NCBI GenBank assembly: GCA_014904845.1
Contig: MU119233.1
Span: forward strand, 124,001 to 188,000
Source of the DNA: Acephala macrosclerotiorum
Taxonomy: Eukaryota > Ascomycota > Leotiomycetes > Helotiales > Mollisiaceae
Length of the DNA: 64,000 nt
Reading direction: 5' to 3'
Shown here: piece by piece, positions 1 to 13,200 of the stretch
Numbering within the stretch: the stretch's first letter is position 1
How the letters are laid out: every line of letters starts with the position of its first letter
Program-made: the position numbers and the translations under genes
Notes under the pieces: generated by a model
The model's database searches: none
What the model was told of the DNA's origin: nothing
Seen by the model: only the letters and a program-made list of their open reading frames with translations

Positions 1-194
1 AATTTAATAAAAAATATATATAATTATTAAAAAAATTTATATTAAATTTTAATTTTCGATTTTATATATTATTTAAATTTAAAAAATTTAATAAATATTT
101 ATATTTAATTTTTTTTTTTATATATTATTTAATAATTTAAAAATTAAATAATATTATAATTTTTATAAATTAAAATTAAAATTAAATCTTTTTT

Positions 195-625
195 TTATAA
201 ATATTATTATTAAAAAACGATTAATAATATTATAATTTTTATAATCGTTTATATTTAAAAATAATCAATATTAATATAATTAAATTATAAAATAAATAAT
301 TAAAAAATTTTTAATTACGATTTTAATAAATATTTTAAAAATATATAAAAAATTTAAAAATTTATTTAATTTATTATTTAAAAAAAAATTAATATTAATA
401 AGTTTTTTTTAAAAAAATAAAATTTATTATTATATATTTTTAATAATAATAATATTAACGTTTAAAACGAAAAACGAAAAAAAATAAACGTAAATTAATT
501 AAAAAAAAAATAATTATTAATTTTTTATTATTAATTAAAAAAATATAAAATATTATATTATTTTTATATATATAATTTAAAATTTTAATAATATTATTTA
601 TTATTATTAAATAAAATTTATTTAT
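195..625 (+). repeat. Left arm of an inverted repeat pair
   Basis: This arm matches the reverse complement of 4020-4924 over its whole length, with deletions on this side. The outer end is sharp: similarity begins at about 195 here and 4924 there. The best preserved part (195-475 against about 4650-4924) is near identical apart from C/T and G/A changes and small indels. A stretch of roughly 170 bp in the other arm is missing here near 468. The pair could be long terminal inverted repeats of an eroded element of about 4.7 kb, or two head-to-head copies of one repeat. Confidence 0.75.
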
Positions 626-3600
626 ATTAAATTATTAAAAATTATTATATATTTTTAAATTAAAAAAATATTAAAAAAAATATAACGTAAAATATTAAAT
701 ATTAATATTATTAAAAAATAAAATAATATTAAAATTTATATACGATTTTTATATTTTAATAAATTTTTTTTATTAAATATTTTTTATAGAACGATTTTTT
801 TAATAAAAAATAAATAAATAAAAATTTTAATAAAAAAACGAAAAAAAAAAAATTTATAATAATATTATTATTTTTAAATATAAATATTAAAAAAAAATTT
901 TAAATATAAAAACGAAAAAAAAATTCAAATTAAAAAAATATAATTCGTCGATTTAATTAATAAAATTAATTTAAACGATTTAAAATATAAAAAATATTTA
1001 TTATTATAAATCGTTTTAATATTAAAAAAATTATAATTTATTAAAAATTAATTATAAAAATTTAAAAAAAAATATTTAATAAAATAATATTTAATTAAAT
1101 TTTTTTTAAAAAATTTATTTTAATATTAATTTGTTTATTCGTATCAAAATAATTTAATATATAATATAATATAAAAAAAATTTAATATTTTTATATTATT
1201 ATTAAATTATTATATTAATTAATTAAAAAAAATTAAAAAATTATTATAATATTTATTATTATTTTATTAATAAATAAAAAATAAAAATAAATAATTTAAT
1301 ATAAATTATAATTATAATTATATAATATTTATTTTATTTTTAAAACGAATATTAATATATTTATTATTTAATTAAATCGAATAATAATAAATTTTTTTAA
1401 TGTTTTAATTATTATAAAAAAATAATAAAATATAAAATAAAAAAGTTTAATCGTAAATTAATTCGTTTTAATTAATAAATTAAATTTATTTAAAATAATT
1501 TATAATTTTTAAATTAATTAATTAATTAATTTATAATAAATAAAAAAATTTTATATATTAAAAAATACGTAATTAATATTATTTTCGAAATTAATTATTT
1601 ATAAAAAATTTTAAAAAAAAAATATATAATTTTATTATAATCGTTTTTTTATATAATAAATTCATTTTAAATTTCGAAAAAAAAAAATTAAAAAAAAAAA
1701 AAAACTCGTTTTAAATAAAAAATTTAAAATTTAAAATTTTTTAAATTATTATTTTTTTTTTTTAAAAATTTAATAATATTGTTTAAATTATTATTATTAT
1801 TTTTTAAAAATTTAATAATATTTTTAATATTTTTATTAATATTAAATTTTTTTATAATTTTTTTTTTAAATTTAATTAAAAAAAAAAATAAACGAATTTT
1901 AAATTTAAATTTATTATTAAAAATAATTAAATATTATTAATTTTTTAATTTTATATTTTAAAAAATATTTATTATTAAAATTTTTTTTTATTTTTTTTAT
2001 TTTAAAATATTAAAAATTTAATTTAATTTGAATTATAATTTGTTTTTATTAATAAATATATAAATATTTATTATTAGACGAATTTTAAAAATTTTTATAT
2101 TAAATAATAAAATAATTTAAAAATTTCATATAACGAATTATATTAAAAAGTTTTAAAATCGATTTTTAAAAAAAGTTTAAAACGTATTATAAATTTTTTT
2201 TAAACTTTTTATAAATAATATTATTAATAAATATTAAATTTATAAAAAAATTTTAAAATTATTAATATAAATTCAATTAATAAAAGTTTTTAATTAAAAT
2301 TCGATTTTTAATATTAAAAAAAAAATTTATTTAAATAATTAATTTATTGTTTTTTATAATCGTTATAAATTTAAAATTATAAATTTATATTTTATAAAAA
2401 TTTTTAAGTTTTTTTATTAATAAATAAATATTAAAATTAAATTAATTTAAATTTATTTTATATTTTTAAAATAAAATCGTTGAATTTAATTTTTATTATT
2501 TAAAAATACTTCGAAAAATATTTAAAAAATATAAATTTATAATTTTAAATTCGTTAAATCGCAAATAAATTATTTAAAATTTATTTAAAAAAAATTTAAT
2601 ATATAATAAATTTAAATTTTAATAAATTAAAAAAAAATAATAAAAATTTTTTTTTTTTTTAAAAAATTAAATAATAAAAAATTTTTTTATTAAAAAAAAT
2701 TCGTTAATAATAAAATTTTAATATATTAATTTCTTTTAAAAAAAAAATATATATTTATAAATTAAAAACGAATATTAAAATAAATTTAAATAAATTAAAA
2801 TTTTTTTTTTTAATATATAATTGTATTTTTATAATTTTAATTTATTTTTTATTATTTTTAAAATATAAATTAAAATTTTTATAAAATATTATATAATAAA
2901 TTTAATAAAATTATTTAATAAACGAGTATTTATAAATATTATAAATAATATTTAAAATTTTAATACGATTAATAAAATTTAAAATATTAAAAAAAATAAC
3001 GTTCGATTTTTAAATATTATTTATATTATATATATAATTAATTATTAAACGTATATTATTTATTTAAAATTAATAAATTAATTAAAATAAAATAATAATA
3101 ATTTTATATTTTTTTAATATAAATATAAATATATTATAATATTTTTTATTATTAATAATAAATTTTTTAAATTTAATTAATATAAAAATTAAAATAAAAA
3201 AAAAAAGAATTAAAAACTTTAAAAATTTTTTATAAAATTTTAAAATAATATTATTTTTAATTCTTTTATTACGTTTTTAATTTTTATAAATTTATTATTA
3301 ATAATTTTTTATAAAATATTAAAATCGTATTATATAATTTATATAAACGTAATAAAATTATTTTTTAAAATATAATAATAATATTATAAAAACTTTAAAA
3401 ATAAAAATTAAAATTATAAAATTTATATATAAAAAAATAATATAATAAATTAATTAAATTTTAAAAATAAAAAAAACGTAAATTTAAAAAAAAAAATTAT
3501 TAATAAAATTAAAAAAAATTATATAAAAAAAATAAATAAATAAAATGAATATTTTTAAATCGTTTTTATAAAAAAAATCGTTATAAAATATTTAAATTAA

Positions 3601-4019
3601 AATTTAAAAAAATAAAAAAAAAAAAATTATAATTAAAAAATTTTTTAAAAAAAAATAAAAAAAATAAATTTCTTTTTTTATAAATTATAATAAATATTAT
3701 ATTAATAAACGTTTATATAATTTAAATATAATTAAATATAATTAAAATATATTTAAAAATATTTAAATATATTAAAAAATTTTTTTTATAAATTTTAAAA
3801 GTTTTTTAAAAAAAAATTAATATAATTTCGTTTTTTTATATAATAAAATCGTTTAAATTAAAAAAAAAAAAAATAAAACTTTTAAAATATAATTAAAATT
3901 TATTAAAATAAATAAAAATATTTTAAAAAAAATCGATAAAAAAATAAAATTATTATAAATAAAAAAAAAAATATATTTAATTTTGTATTTAATTTTTATT
4001 TTTATAATTATTATTTTAA

Positions 4020-4924
4020 CGAATTTAAAATTTTATTTAATAATAATAAATAATTAAAAAATTTTAACGTTTATAATAATATTATTAAAATTTCGAATTA
4101 TATACGTAAAAATAATATAATATTTTATTTTAATATTTAATATTTTATATTTTTTTTTATTAATAATAAAAAATTAATTTTTATGAAATTAATTTTAAAT
4201 ATTATAAAATTTTTAAAAAAATTATTTTATAAAATTAACGATTTTTAATATTTTTTTTATTATAATAATTTTAATATTTATTAAAATTAAATAATAAATA
4301 TTATTTTTTTATTATTAATTAATAATTATTTTTATTTGTTTTTAAATTTTTAAAAATAATATTATATTTTTAAAAAGTTTTTATAATAAAATTTTATTAA
4401 TAAAATTATTATTTTTAATATTAAATTATTATTTTAAAATTTCGTTTTTCGATTAATTTATATTTATTTTTTTTCGTTTTTCGTCTTAAACGCTTTATAA
4501 AATTTATTAATATAATTCGATTTTTGAATATATATTTTTTATTTTTACTTTTTATTAAAATTCTTTTATATATTTTAAATTTTATTTTTTAATTTATTTG
4601 TTATTATTATATTTATTAATAATTTTTTATAAAATTTATTAATAATCGTTTTATTAAAATTTTAAACGTTAATATTATTATTATTAAAAATATATAATAA
4701 TAAATTTTATTTTTTTTAAATAATAAATTAAATAAATTTTTAAATTTTTTATATATTTTTAAAATATTTATTAAAATCGTAATTAAAATTTTTTTTAATT
4801 ATTTATTTTATAATTTAATTATATTAATATCGATTATTTTTTAAATATAAATAATTACGAAAATTAATTATAATTTTAAAAATTATAATATTATTAATCG
4901 TTTTTTCAATAATAATATTTATAA
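4020..4924 (-). repeat. Right arm of an inverted repeat pair
   Basis: Reverse-complement partner of 195-625. This copy is longer and keeps segments deleted from the left arm. The outer border lies near 4924; beyond it the flanks do not match and no target-site duplication is visible. The inner border is less certain because low complexity makes alignment by eye unreliable. Confidence 0.7.
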
Positions 4925-6494
4925 TTAATTAATTTATTTATAAATAAATAGCGATTTATAAAAAAGTAATTAATAAAAAAATTAATTTTTTTATTTTTTA
5001 TTTATTTAAAATATTCGAAATAATATCGCTCGTTTTATTAATTATTATATATAACGTTAATTTTTATTATATTTTTTTAAACGATCGATAATATATTTTA
5101 TAAAAATTTAATTAATATTAAATTATATAAAACTTTATATTTTCGTAAAAAAAAAAATTAATTTTAATTTTAATTTATAAAAATTATAATATTATTTAAT
5201 TTTTAAAATATTTTCATAGTATTAACGTTTAAAACGAATTTTAAATCGTTAAATAATACGAAAAAAAAAAAATTTAATTTTTTAATAAAATTATTTATTT
5301 AAATTAAAAGTTTTAATATAAATATTTATTAAATTTTTTAAATTTAAATTATATATAAAATCGAAAATCAAAATTCGATATAAAATTTTTTAATAATTAC
5401 GTATATTTTTTATTAAATTTCTTTTATAAATAATTTAAATAAAATAAAAAATAATAAATTATTAATTATATTTAAAATTATTTTTTATATTATAATATTT
5501 AAATATTTTAAATCGTTAATTTTATTATATTATTATTTTTTTTTTTATATTTATATATAATAATTATAAATAAATATTTTTATCGATTTATAATTATTTT
5601 TTTTAAAAATTCGTTTTTTAATATATATTAAAAGTTTTTTTTATAAATTCGCGTTTTTAATATTATTTATTTAATTTATTTTATTTAATTAATTTTTTAA
5701 ATATTTAATTAAATAAATTTATATACGTTTTTATTATTAAAAATTTTTTCGTAAATTAATTAATAATTTTATATAAAAATTTTATATTTATTTAATAATA
5801 TTTTTAATTATATTCGTAAAATTCTTTTTTTAAAACGTTATAAAATTTTTTTTCGAATAATGTTTAATATTATATTTTAATATAAATTAAATTTATTTTT
5901 TATAAATCGAATTAATATATTATAAAAATTGTATTTTTTTAATTTTTAAAGTAATTTTATAATTTTCGTATATATTATCGTATTATTTTAAAAAAAAGTA
6001 TTTATAATTTTAATATAAATATATATTTTTTATTAAAAAAAATAAATTTAATACGAATAATTTATTAATTTTAATTTTTAAATAAAATTCGTTTTAAAAA
6101 TTAATTTTAATTTTTATTTAAAATTTTATTTGTTTATTCGTTTTAATAAAATATATTTTTTAAATAAGTATTTTTTTAATCGCTTTTTTTTTAATTATAA
6201 TTTTTTATTTTAATTTTTTTTATATTATTTTTTAAAATTTGAAATTTATTTTAATTTTATTATTTTAATTTAAAAACGATTATAAATAATTCGCGAATTG
6301 CGATTTTTAAAAAAATTAAAATTAATATATAAAATAATAAAATAATTTCGTTTTTTAACGTTATAATTTCTTTTGTTTTTCGCATTAAAATTTTTTTTTA
6401 ATATTTTAATTTCCGTTAAAAATAAAATTAATTATTATAAATAATTATTATAAGTTTTTTTTTTTTTTTTTTATATTTATTTTAATATTAAAAA

Positions 6495-6560
6495 TGTTTT
6501 TCTCGTTCCAAAAAAAAAGCTCGTTCGGCGGTTCACTAAGCGAGCCAATAGCGAACAAGT
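6495..6560. other. Short island that escaped AT conversion
   Basis: About 65 bases here keep ordinary composition between heavily eroded flanks. C occurs in all contexts, and there is a short inverted pair GCTCG (from about 6519) and CGAGC (about 6541). It marks the change from the near-total AT block on the left to the milder block on the right. It may be an element end or a single-copy sliver between two repeats. I do not recognise it. Confidence 0.5.
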
Positions 6561-6789
6561 TTTTTTTTTAATACTCGATACATATTTTACTTTGCAAGTT
6601 TCGTAAAAGTACTTTTACAAAGGATTACAAAGTTTTTAACTTTAATAATATATTCTTATTTTAAGTTTTAAATTTCAAATTAAAAATTTTTAATTTGAGC
6701 GTTTTATAAACATTTAAAATTAATATAATTATTAAAATAAAATAATAATTTAAAATTTTATCGAGCGATAAAATTAATAAACTAATAAA

Positions 6790-7700
6790 TTTTTTAATAC
6801 TTAAAACAAAAACACACTTTTTGCGAAACTTTATATTATTAAAAGAATACTTTTTAAAATTCTCGTTTTTTATATTAAATTGTTATAATCGATTTAATTA
6901 ATTTAAATTATTTTATTTAATATATAATTCCAAGAAGAAATCCTTTGAAATTTCTTTTGAAAATTGCGCAATCGTAAAACAATTTTAACATTTATATACT
7001 TTAATATTTAAAATAAAAACGCACTTATTATAAAGTTTTATAACAAAGAAATATTATTAAAAAAACACTTCCTAGGATTTTTATTTTATATTTAGTTTTT
7101 ACGATCGATTTAATTAATTATAAAAAGTTATTTATTAAAGAAAAACTTTTTAAAACTCTTTTTAAAAATTGCGTAATTATTTTAACATTTAAATACTTTA
7201 GTGCCTTAGGCAAAAACGCACTTCCGATAGAGTTTCACACTAAAAAAACATTTTAAAAAAATATTTTTTAAGACTTTCGTTTTATATTCAATTTTTACAA
7301 TCGATTTAATTAATTATAAAAAGTTATTTATTAGAAAAGAATTTCTTGGAACTCTTTTCGAGAATTGCGTAATTATATATATTTTATTACTTTGGCGCTT
7401 TAAATAAAAACGCACTTTTAAAATTTTATATTAAAAGAATACTCTTTAAAATCTTCGTTTTTTATATTAAATTACTACGATTGATTTAATTAATTTAGAT
7501 TACTTTATTTAGTATATAATTTTAAAGAAAAACTCTTTAAAACTCTTTTTAAAAGTTGCGCAATTGTAAAAATATTTAATATTTAAATAAATAAATATTT
7601 TAATATTTAAAACAAAAACGCACTTGAAAGTTTTAATATTTTTCATTGAAAGAGCGATTGTCGATTTTAGTATTTAAAGTAATAGCGTATTTAAAAGTTT
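6790..7700 (+). repeat. Tandem array of a roughly 200-bp unit, about five copies
   Basis: The landmark AAAACGCACTT (first copy AAAACACACTT) occurs near 6810, 7018, 7215, 7409 and 7618, giving periods of about 193-209 bp. Each unit continues with a conserved block ending in a GATTTAATTAATT-like core, then an AATTGCG(C/T)AAT block. Copies differ mainly by C/T and G/A. These units are the least eroded members of the family; more eroded copies occur at 20.8-27.0 kb in both orientations. Confidence 0.8.
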
Positions 7701-9600
7701 TATAATCGCGATTTTTATTAAGTACGATTATATTTTATTAATTTGTATAATAACGAATTAATAAAATCGCTTGAAACTTAAAATTTAAAAGTATTTAATT
7801 AAATTTTAATTTATTTTCAAATATTAAACTATTTATATAATAGCTTGAATTAATATTTAAAGCGTAGTACAATTAAAATTTTAATATTTTTTATTAAAAC
7901 GATTTTATATTATTTTGAAACTTTTAAACTATTTTTATTATAAAATTCTTTAATAAACTAATCAAATTATTATATTTAAATATTTTAATTAAATTTTACT
8001 AAAATCGCTTATAATTAAAATAACTCGTACTACGTAAATTATACGTAATTTAATAAAAATTAATATTAGTTTTCAAAATAAACGATTAATTATAATTTTT
8101 TTATTTTTTTTTATTTTTTTTATTAAATTAAAAAAATTAAAAAATTAAAATTATTTTACGTTTTTATTTTTTATTACGTTTTTCGTATATTTAATTAATT
8201 TTATTATAATTTTTTTAATTTTTTTAAAAATTATTATTATATTATTATATTTTTTATAAACGTATTATAATATCGATTATAAATTTTAATTTAACGTAAA
8301 TATTTTTAAATATATTTATAAATTTATAAAATATAAAATTATATTTTATATAATATTTATTTAATTAATTATATTAAATTTATTAAAAATATTTTAATTT
8401 AATTAATAATAATAATTTATAATAATATAATTTTTTTTATAAAAATAAATTATTTTAAACGATTTTTTTTAATATTAATCGAATTTTATTTAAAATAAAT
8501 ATAAAAATGAATATAAAAATAAATAAACGTTTTTATAATTATAATTTAATTAATTATTTAATTAAATTTTTTATAAAATAATATTATTTTACGTAATAAA
8601 TATAAATTTTTAAAAAATAATTAAATATTTTAATTTCGTTTTTATAAAAAAAAATAATAAATTTTTTTTATAATTTAATAATTTTTAATAATATTTTTTA
8701 TAATAAATTTATTAATATTTTTAATTTATTATATTTCGTTTTTTTTAATAAATTTTTTTTATTTCGTAATTAAAAACAATTATTAATTAATATTAATATT
8801 ATTTAAAAATATTATATTATTAATAATATAATTTAAACGTATATAAAAAAATTTTAAATTTTAATATACGTATTATAATAAAATTATATATTTTCTTTTT
8901 AAAATTTTTTATAAATAATTAATTTCAAAAGTAATATTAATTATATATTTTTTAATATATAAATTTTTTTTATTTTTATTTTAATTAATTAATTTGCGAT
9001 TAGATTTTTTATAATATTAATTTATTATTAATTAAAATTATTTAAAAAAAAAATTTAAAATATAAAAACTTTATTTTAAAAATAAAAATAAAATAATATT
9101 AATTATATATAATTTTAAATCGCACGTAATTATTATATAATATTTATTTTAATATAATTAATTATTAATTTAATTTAATATTAATTTATATAATTACGAA
9201 TTTATTATTATTTTACGATTTAAATTTTTTAATTAAATTTATAATTTATTATTTTTATATTTAAATTATTTTTTAAATAAATTTATTAAATAAATTATAA
9301 ATATAAATATAATATTATTTATATTTTTATTTTTTATAATAAAAATAAAATTAATTATTATTATTTAATTTTAAATAATAAAATTAAAATAAAAAAAATA
9401 AATTATATAAATTATATAAATTATATATAAATAATATTTAAATTTTTATTATTTTATTAATTTATTTTATAATATATAATTATATAATTATAAAAAATTT
9501 TAAAAAAAATATTATTTAATATATATTTTATTAAATATTATAAATATTATAATAATTTTCAACGTTTAAAAATTATTTTTTTAATTTTTATTTAAATAAA
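7701..9600. repeat. AT-rich eroded block without genes
   Basis: It is moderately eroded to about 8090, where some C outside CpG survives, and then near-total A/T to about 9600 with C and G almost only in CpG. The segment at about 7740-8060 resembles 24080-24160 (shared core around TAATAACGAATTAATAAAATCG), so it belongs to the same repeat family as the tandem array. Normal base composition resumes at about 9610, just before the APH fragment. Confidence 0.75.
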
Positions 9601-10158
9601 GTTTAATTAAGAGGATTTATTCTATTCTACTTTATTTATTTTTCATACTAGTAAATACTCTTAGTCAGCAATCTGGAGAGCATTTTTTCTCACCGCGTTC
9701 TAGTTACGCCAGGATTCTAACTATTCTATTCTATCATTTCAGTAAAACAGTGTGCGATTCGAGGCTCCTTTGCTGCCATGTCTGCCTATCTAGAATACTC
9801 CTTGAATACTGCAATTACGGAATTCTTCTCACAGACGTCTGTAACTCGAGAAGCATGCGATACTAAGGCCAAAGATCTTGTTGGGGATGGAGTCGTCCCA
9901 GTGACCCTGCAGGGCAATTGTAGTTACTCGGTATATGCTGGTTCTGAGCTCGAATTCGTTGTCCAGTTCCGTCTCAAGTCTTTGATTCTTAAATCAGAGA
10001 TTGTGGCTCTAGCGCGAGAAATATATGGCTTTCTAGCCCCGGACGCTTCATTTCACGGACAATTGGGAGAAGATGAGAAAGAACTCCTTTTCATCTACGT
10101 TATGAATCGTATACCAGGTATCAGCTATCTGGATTTTATTCTTGCAAATGGCTTCCCC

Positions 10159-10293
10159 TGTCAATTTGAGTGATATATTCGATGGACTTGATGGTCTGGT
10201 TGATTGATTAAAATGGTAAGATCTAGCTAGGTGCGGGGACATTATATCCATTGCAGTGCTTACTCAGCACTAAAACTACTCGAAAGTCTAATA
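10159..10293 (+). repeat. Left LTR
   Basis: 135 bp, beginning TGTCAATTTGAG and ending in TCTAATA. It aligns without gaps to 15158-15292. By eye there are about 18 differences, all transitions, and none falls in the three shared CpG sites. Each copy has changes the other lacks, so both were mutated independently. Confidence 0.85.
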
Positions 10294-13200
10294 CGCTTTT
10301 TGTTGAAGAGCACTATAAAGATATATCTATTCCAATGTCCAAAGTAATATAAATAATCAATATTTTTACGTGATTATCGCACTAATTATTATTATAATTT
10401 ATCGTTTTTTATTTTTTATTAATTATAACGTCGAATTGTCGTAAAAAGCTTTATTAAACTCTATAGCGTTAGTTTTAATTATTTCGTAAAAAAGCTTATA
10501 AAAAGCTAAAAAAAAGTTTATTTTTTTTATAAAAATTCGATTTTAAATAAAATATTTTTAATTTTTATTTTATAATTAAAAAATATTTTTAAATTTATTT
10601 AAAAAAGTTTTCGTTTTATTTTAATTTATTTTTTTACTATTATTATTTTAATTTTTGAAATTTATAAATAGCGCTATAATTTTTTTTATATTAAATTAAT
10701 TTTTATTTAAATTTATTATAATTTTATAAATCGTAAATCGATTATAAAATAATTATTTCATAAAAATATTTACGATTTAATCGTTTTTTAAAATTAATTT
10801 TAAAATTAATTTATTTTTAATTTATTTTTAATAATTATATCGTTTTTTATATAAAAATATTAAATTTTAATATATTTAAATTTATTTGAAAATTTCGTAT
10901 TTATATTAAAATCGATCGCAAAAAAATTATTATAATATAAAATAAAAAATTTTTTAAAAAAAAATTTAATAATTTTTAATTATAATTTTTTTAATTAAAT
11001 TAATTTTTTTATAATTTTATTTATTATTATAATTTTTACTTTTATTAAATTTTATATTATATTTTATTATTTTTATATTATTTATAAAATTATTTTATTT
11101 TTTAATATTATTATTTATTTTAAAAACGATTTACGATTATTTTCGATTTTTTATATAAAATCGAAAAATATATTATAATTTTTAATTAATATTCTTTTAT
11201 AAATAATTTTTATCGTTTTCGTTTTATTAAAATATTAAAAAAATTATTTTATAAAACGTAAATATTCGAAATACGTATTAAATATAAATTTAATAAATTA
11301 ATTAACGTAATAATTAATATTTAATTTTATATAATTAATTAAATAAATTATAATATTAATAATTTGTTTATAAAAATAAAAATCGTTTTTATTTAATTAA
11401 TTTTTTTTTTTTTTATAAAATTATATTTTACAAAAATAATAAATTCGTTTAATTCGAATATTTAAAATCGAATTGTAATAATAATTTATTTATATACATT
11501 TTTTAATAAATTATAAAAATATAGTTTTCGCGATTTTTTTCGATTTAAAATTTTACGAAAATAGTAATAAAATTAAAATTTTTATTTTTTTAATACTTTT
11601 TTAATTTTAATTTTAATAATATTCGTATTTATTTTATTTTTAATAATTAATATATTATTAATAAATAAAAAAATTAAAATTAGTTTTAAATATTATAAAT
11701 TTTAATTTTTTAAAGTATTATTTAATTTTATCGAATTATATTTAAAAAGTTTATTTAAATTTATAAAGTAATTTTTTAAATAAAAAATAAATATTTTTAT
11801 TTTTAAATTTAAAATAAAATTTATAAAAAAACTTAAAAATTTTTATATAAATTTTTTTTTTAAAAAACAAATTTAAAAACGTTAAATTTATATTAATATA
11901 ATTTATTTTTAAATTATATTTTATAATAAATATTAAAAATATTTATAAAATTATATATTTTATAATAAAAATAAACGTTTTAAAATAATTAATATTATAA
12001 ATTTATTTTAATTTTTTAATAATAATTTTAATTTTACGTCGAATTAATTTATTACGAATATTAAATTTTTTTTTTAATATTTATTTATTTAAAATAATTT
12101 TTTTACTGCTTAGTAATTTTTTTATAATAATTTTATAAATATTAATTTTTTAAAAAATTTCGAATTTAATAACGATTATTTTTATTTAATTAAAAGTATT
12201 TTTTTTTTAAAATTTTATTAACGATTAAAAACTCGAATAAAACGTTAAATATATTTAAAAAAAAAAAAATTTTCGTTTAAATAAATAGCGTTTAAAATTT
12301 TTATTAATTATTTTATCGTTTAAAAAAAAAGTATTTTTTTATTATTTATTTTATTATTTATTATTTTTTTCGTTTTAATAAAAAAATTATAAAAATTTTT
12401 AATTTTTTTAATCGTTCGATTATTAATTTTTAATATTTAAAATAAATATTATTTTTAAATTTAATTAAAATTTTAAATATTAAAATTTTATTCGATTATT
12501 AATTTTAAGTTTATTTTAATTTTAATTTCATAAGTATTTATTTTAGTATTATTATTAAAAAAATAATTAATTCAAACGTTAATAATAATATAATTATATA
12601 TTATATTATTAATAATAAATAAATTTATTATAATATATTTAAATTTTTAAAAAATAAAAAACTTTAAAAATTTATATTTATAAAATTTAATATTAATTAA
12701 AAAAGTTTTTTTTAATATTTTATAATTTAATAATTTATAAATACTATTTTTAATAATATTTATAAAAAAAAAAATTTTTAATTTTAAAAATTTATTTATT
12801 TAATTAGTTTTTAAATTTTTTAATATTAATTTAATATTTAAAAATAATTAGAATTTTTTATAATATTAAAAAATTAAATTTCTTTTTAATATAAATTTTA
12901 AATAAAATATATATTTTTTAATTTTTTAATTTAAATTTCGAAATTAATTATAAAAATACGTTTATTAATATTTTATTTTTAATTTAAATTGTATATTTTA
13001 TAATATAATTTTAAAAAATTAATAAAAATTTAACGGTATTATTTATTATTTATATTACTCGCTTAATAATATTATTTAATAAATATTTATATAATAAATA
13101 AAATTTATATTTAAAAAAATTAAATAATATTTTAAATTATTTTTGGAAATTTTTCTCGAATTCGTTTAATTTATTATTATATTTAAAATAAATAATATTT

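Larger units (their letters stand above)
1..6480. repeat. AT-rich, RIP-like eroded repeat block without genes
   Basis: The stretch is almost pure A and T, with no open reading frame of note on either strand. Nearly all remaining C and G are in CpG dinucleotides (contexts acga, tcga, acgt, tcgt); C before A, T or C is very rare. This is what repeat-induced C-to-T mutation leaves, except that CpG is spared. It contains an inverted pair of repeat arms, listed separately. No transposase or reverse transcriptase frame is readable. Confidence 0.85.
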
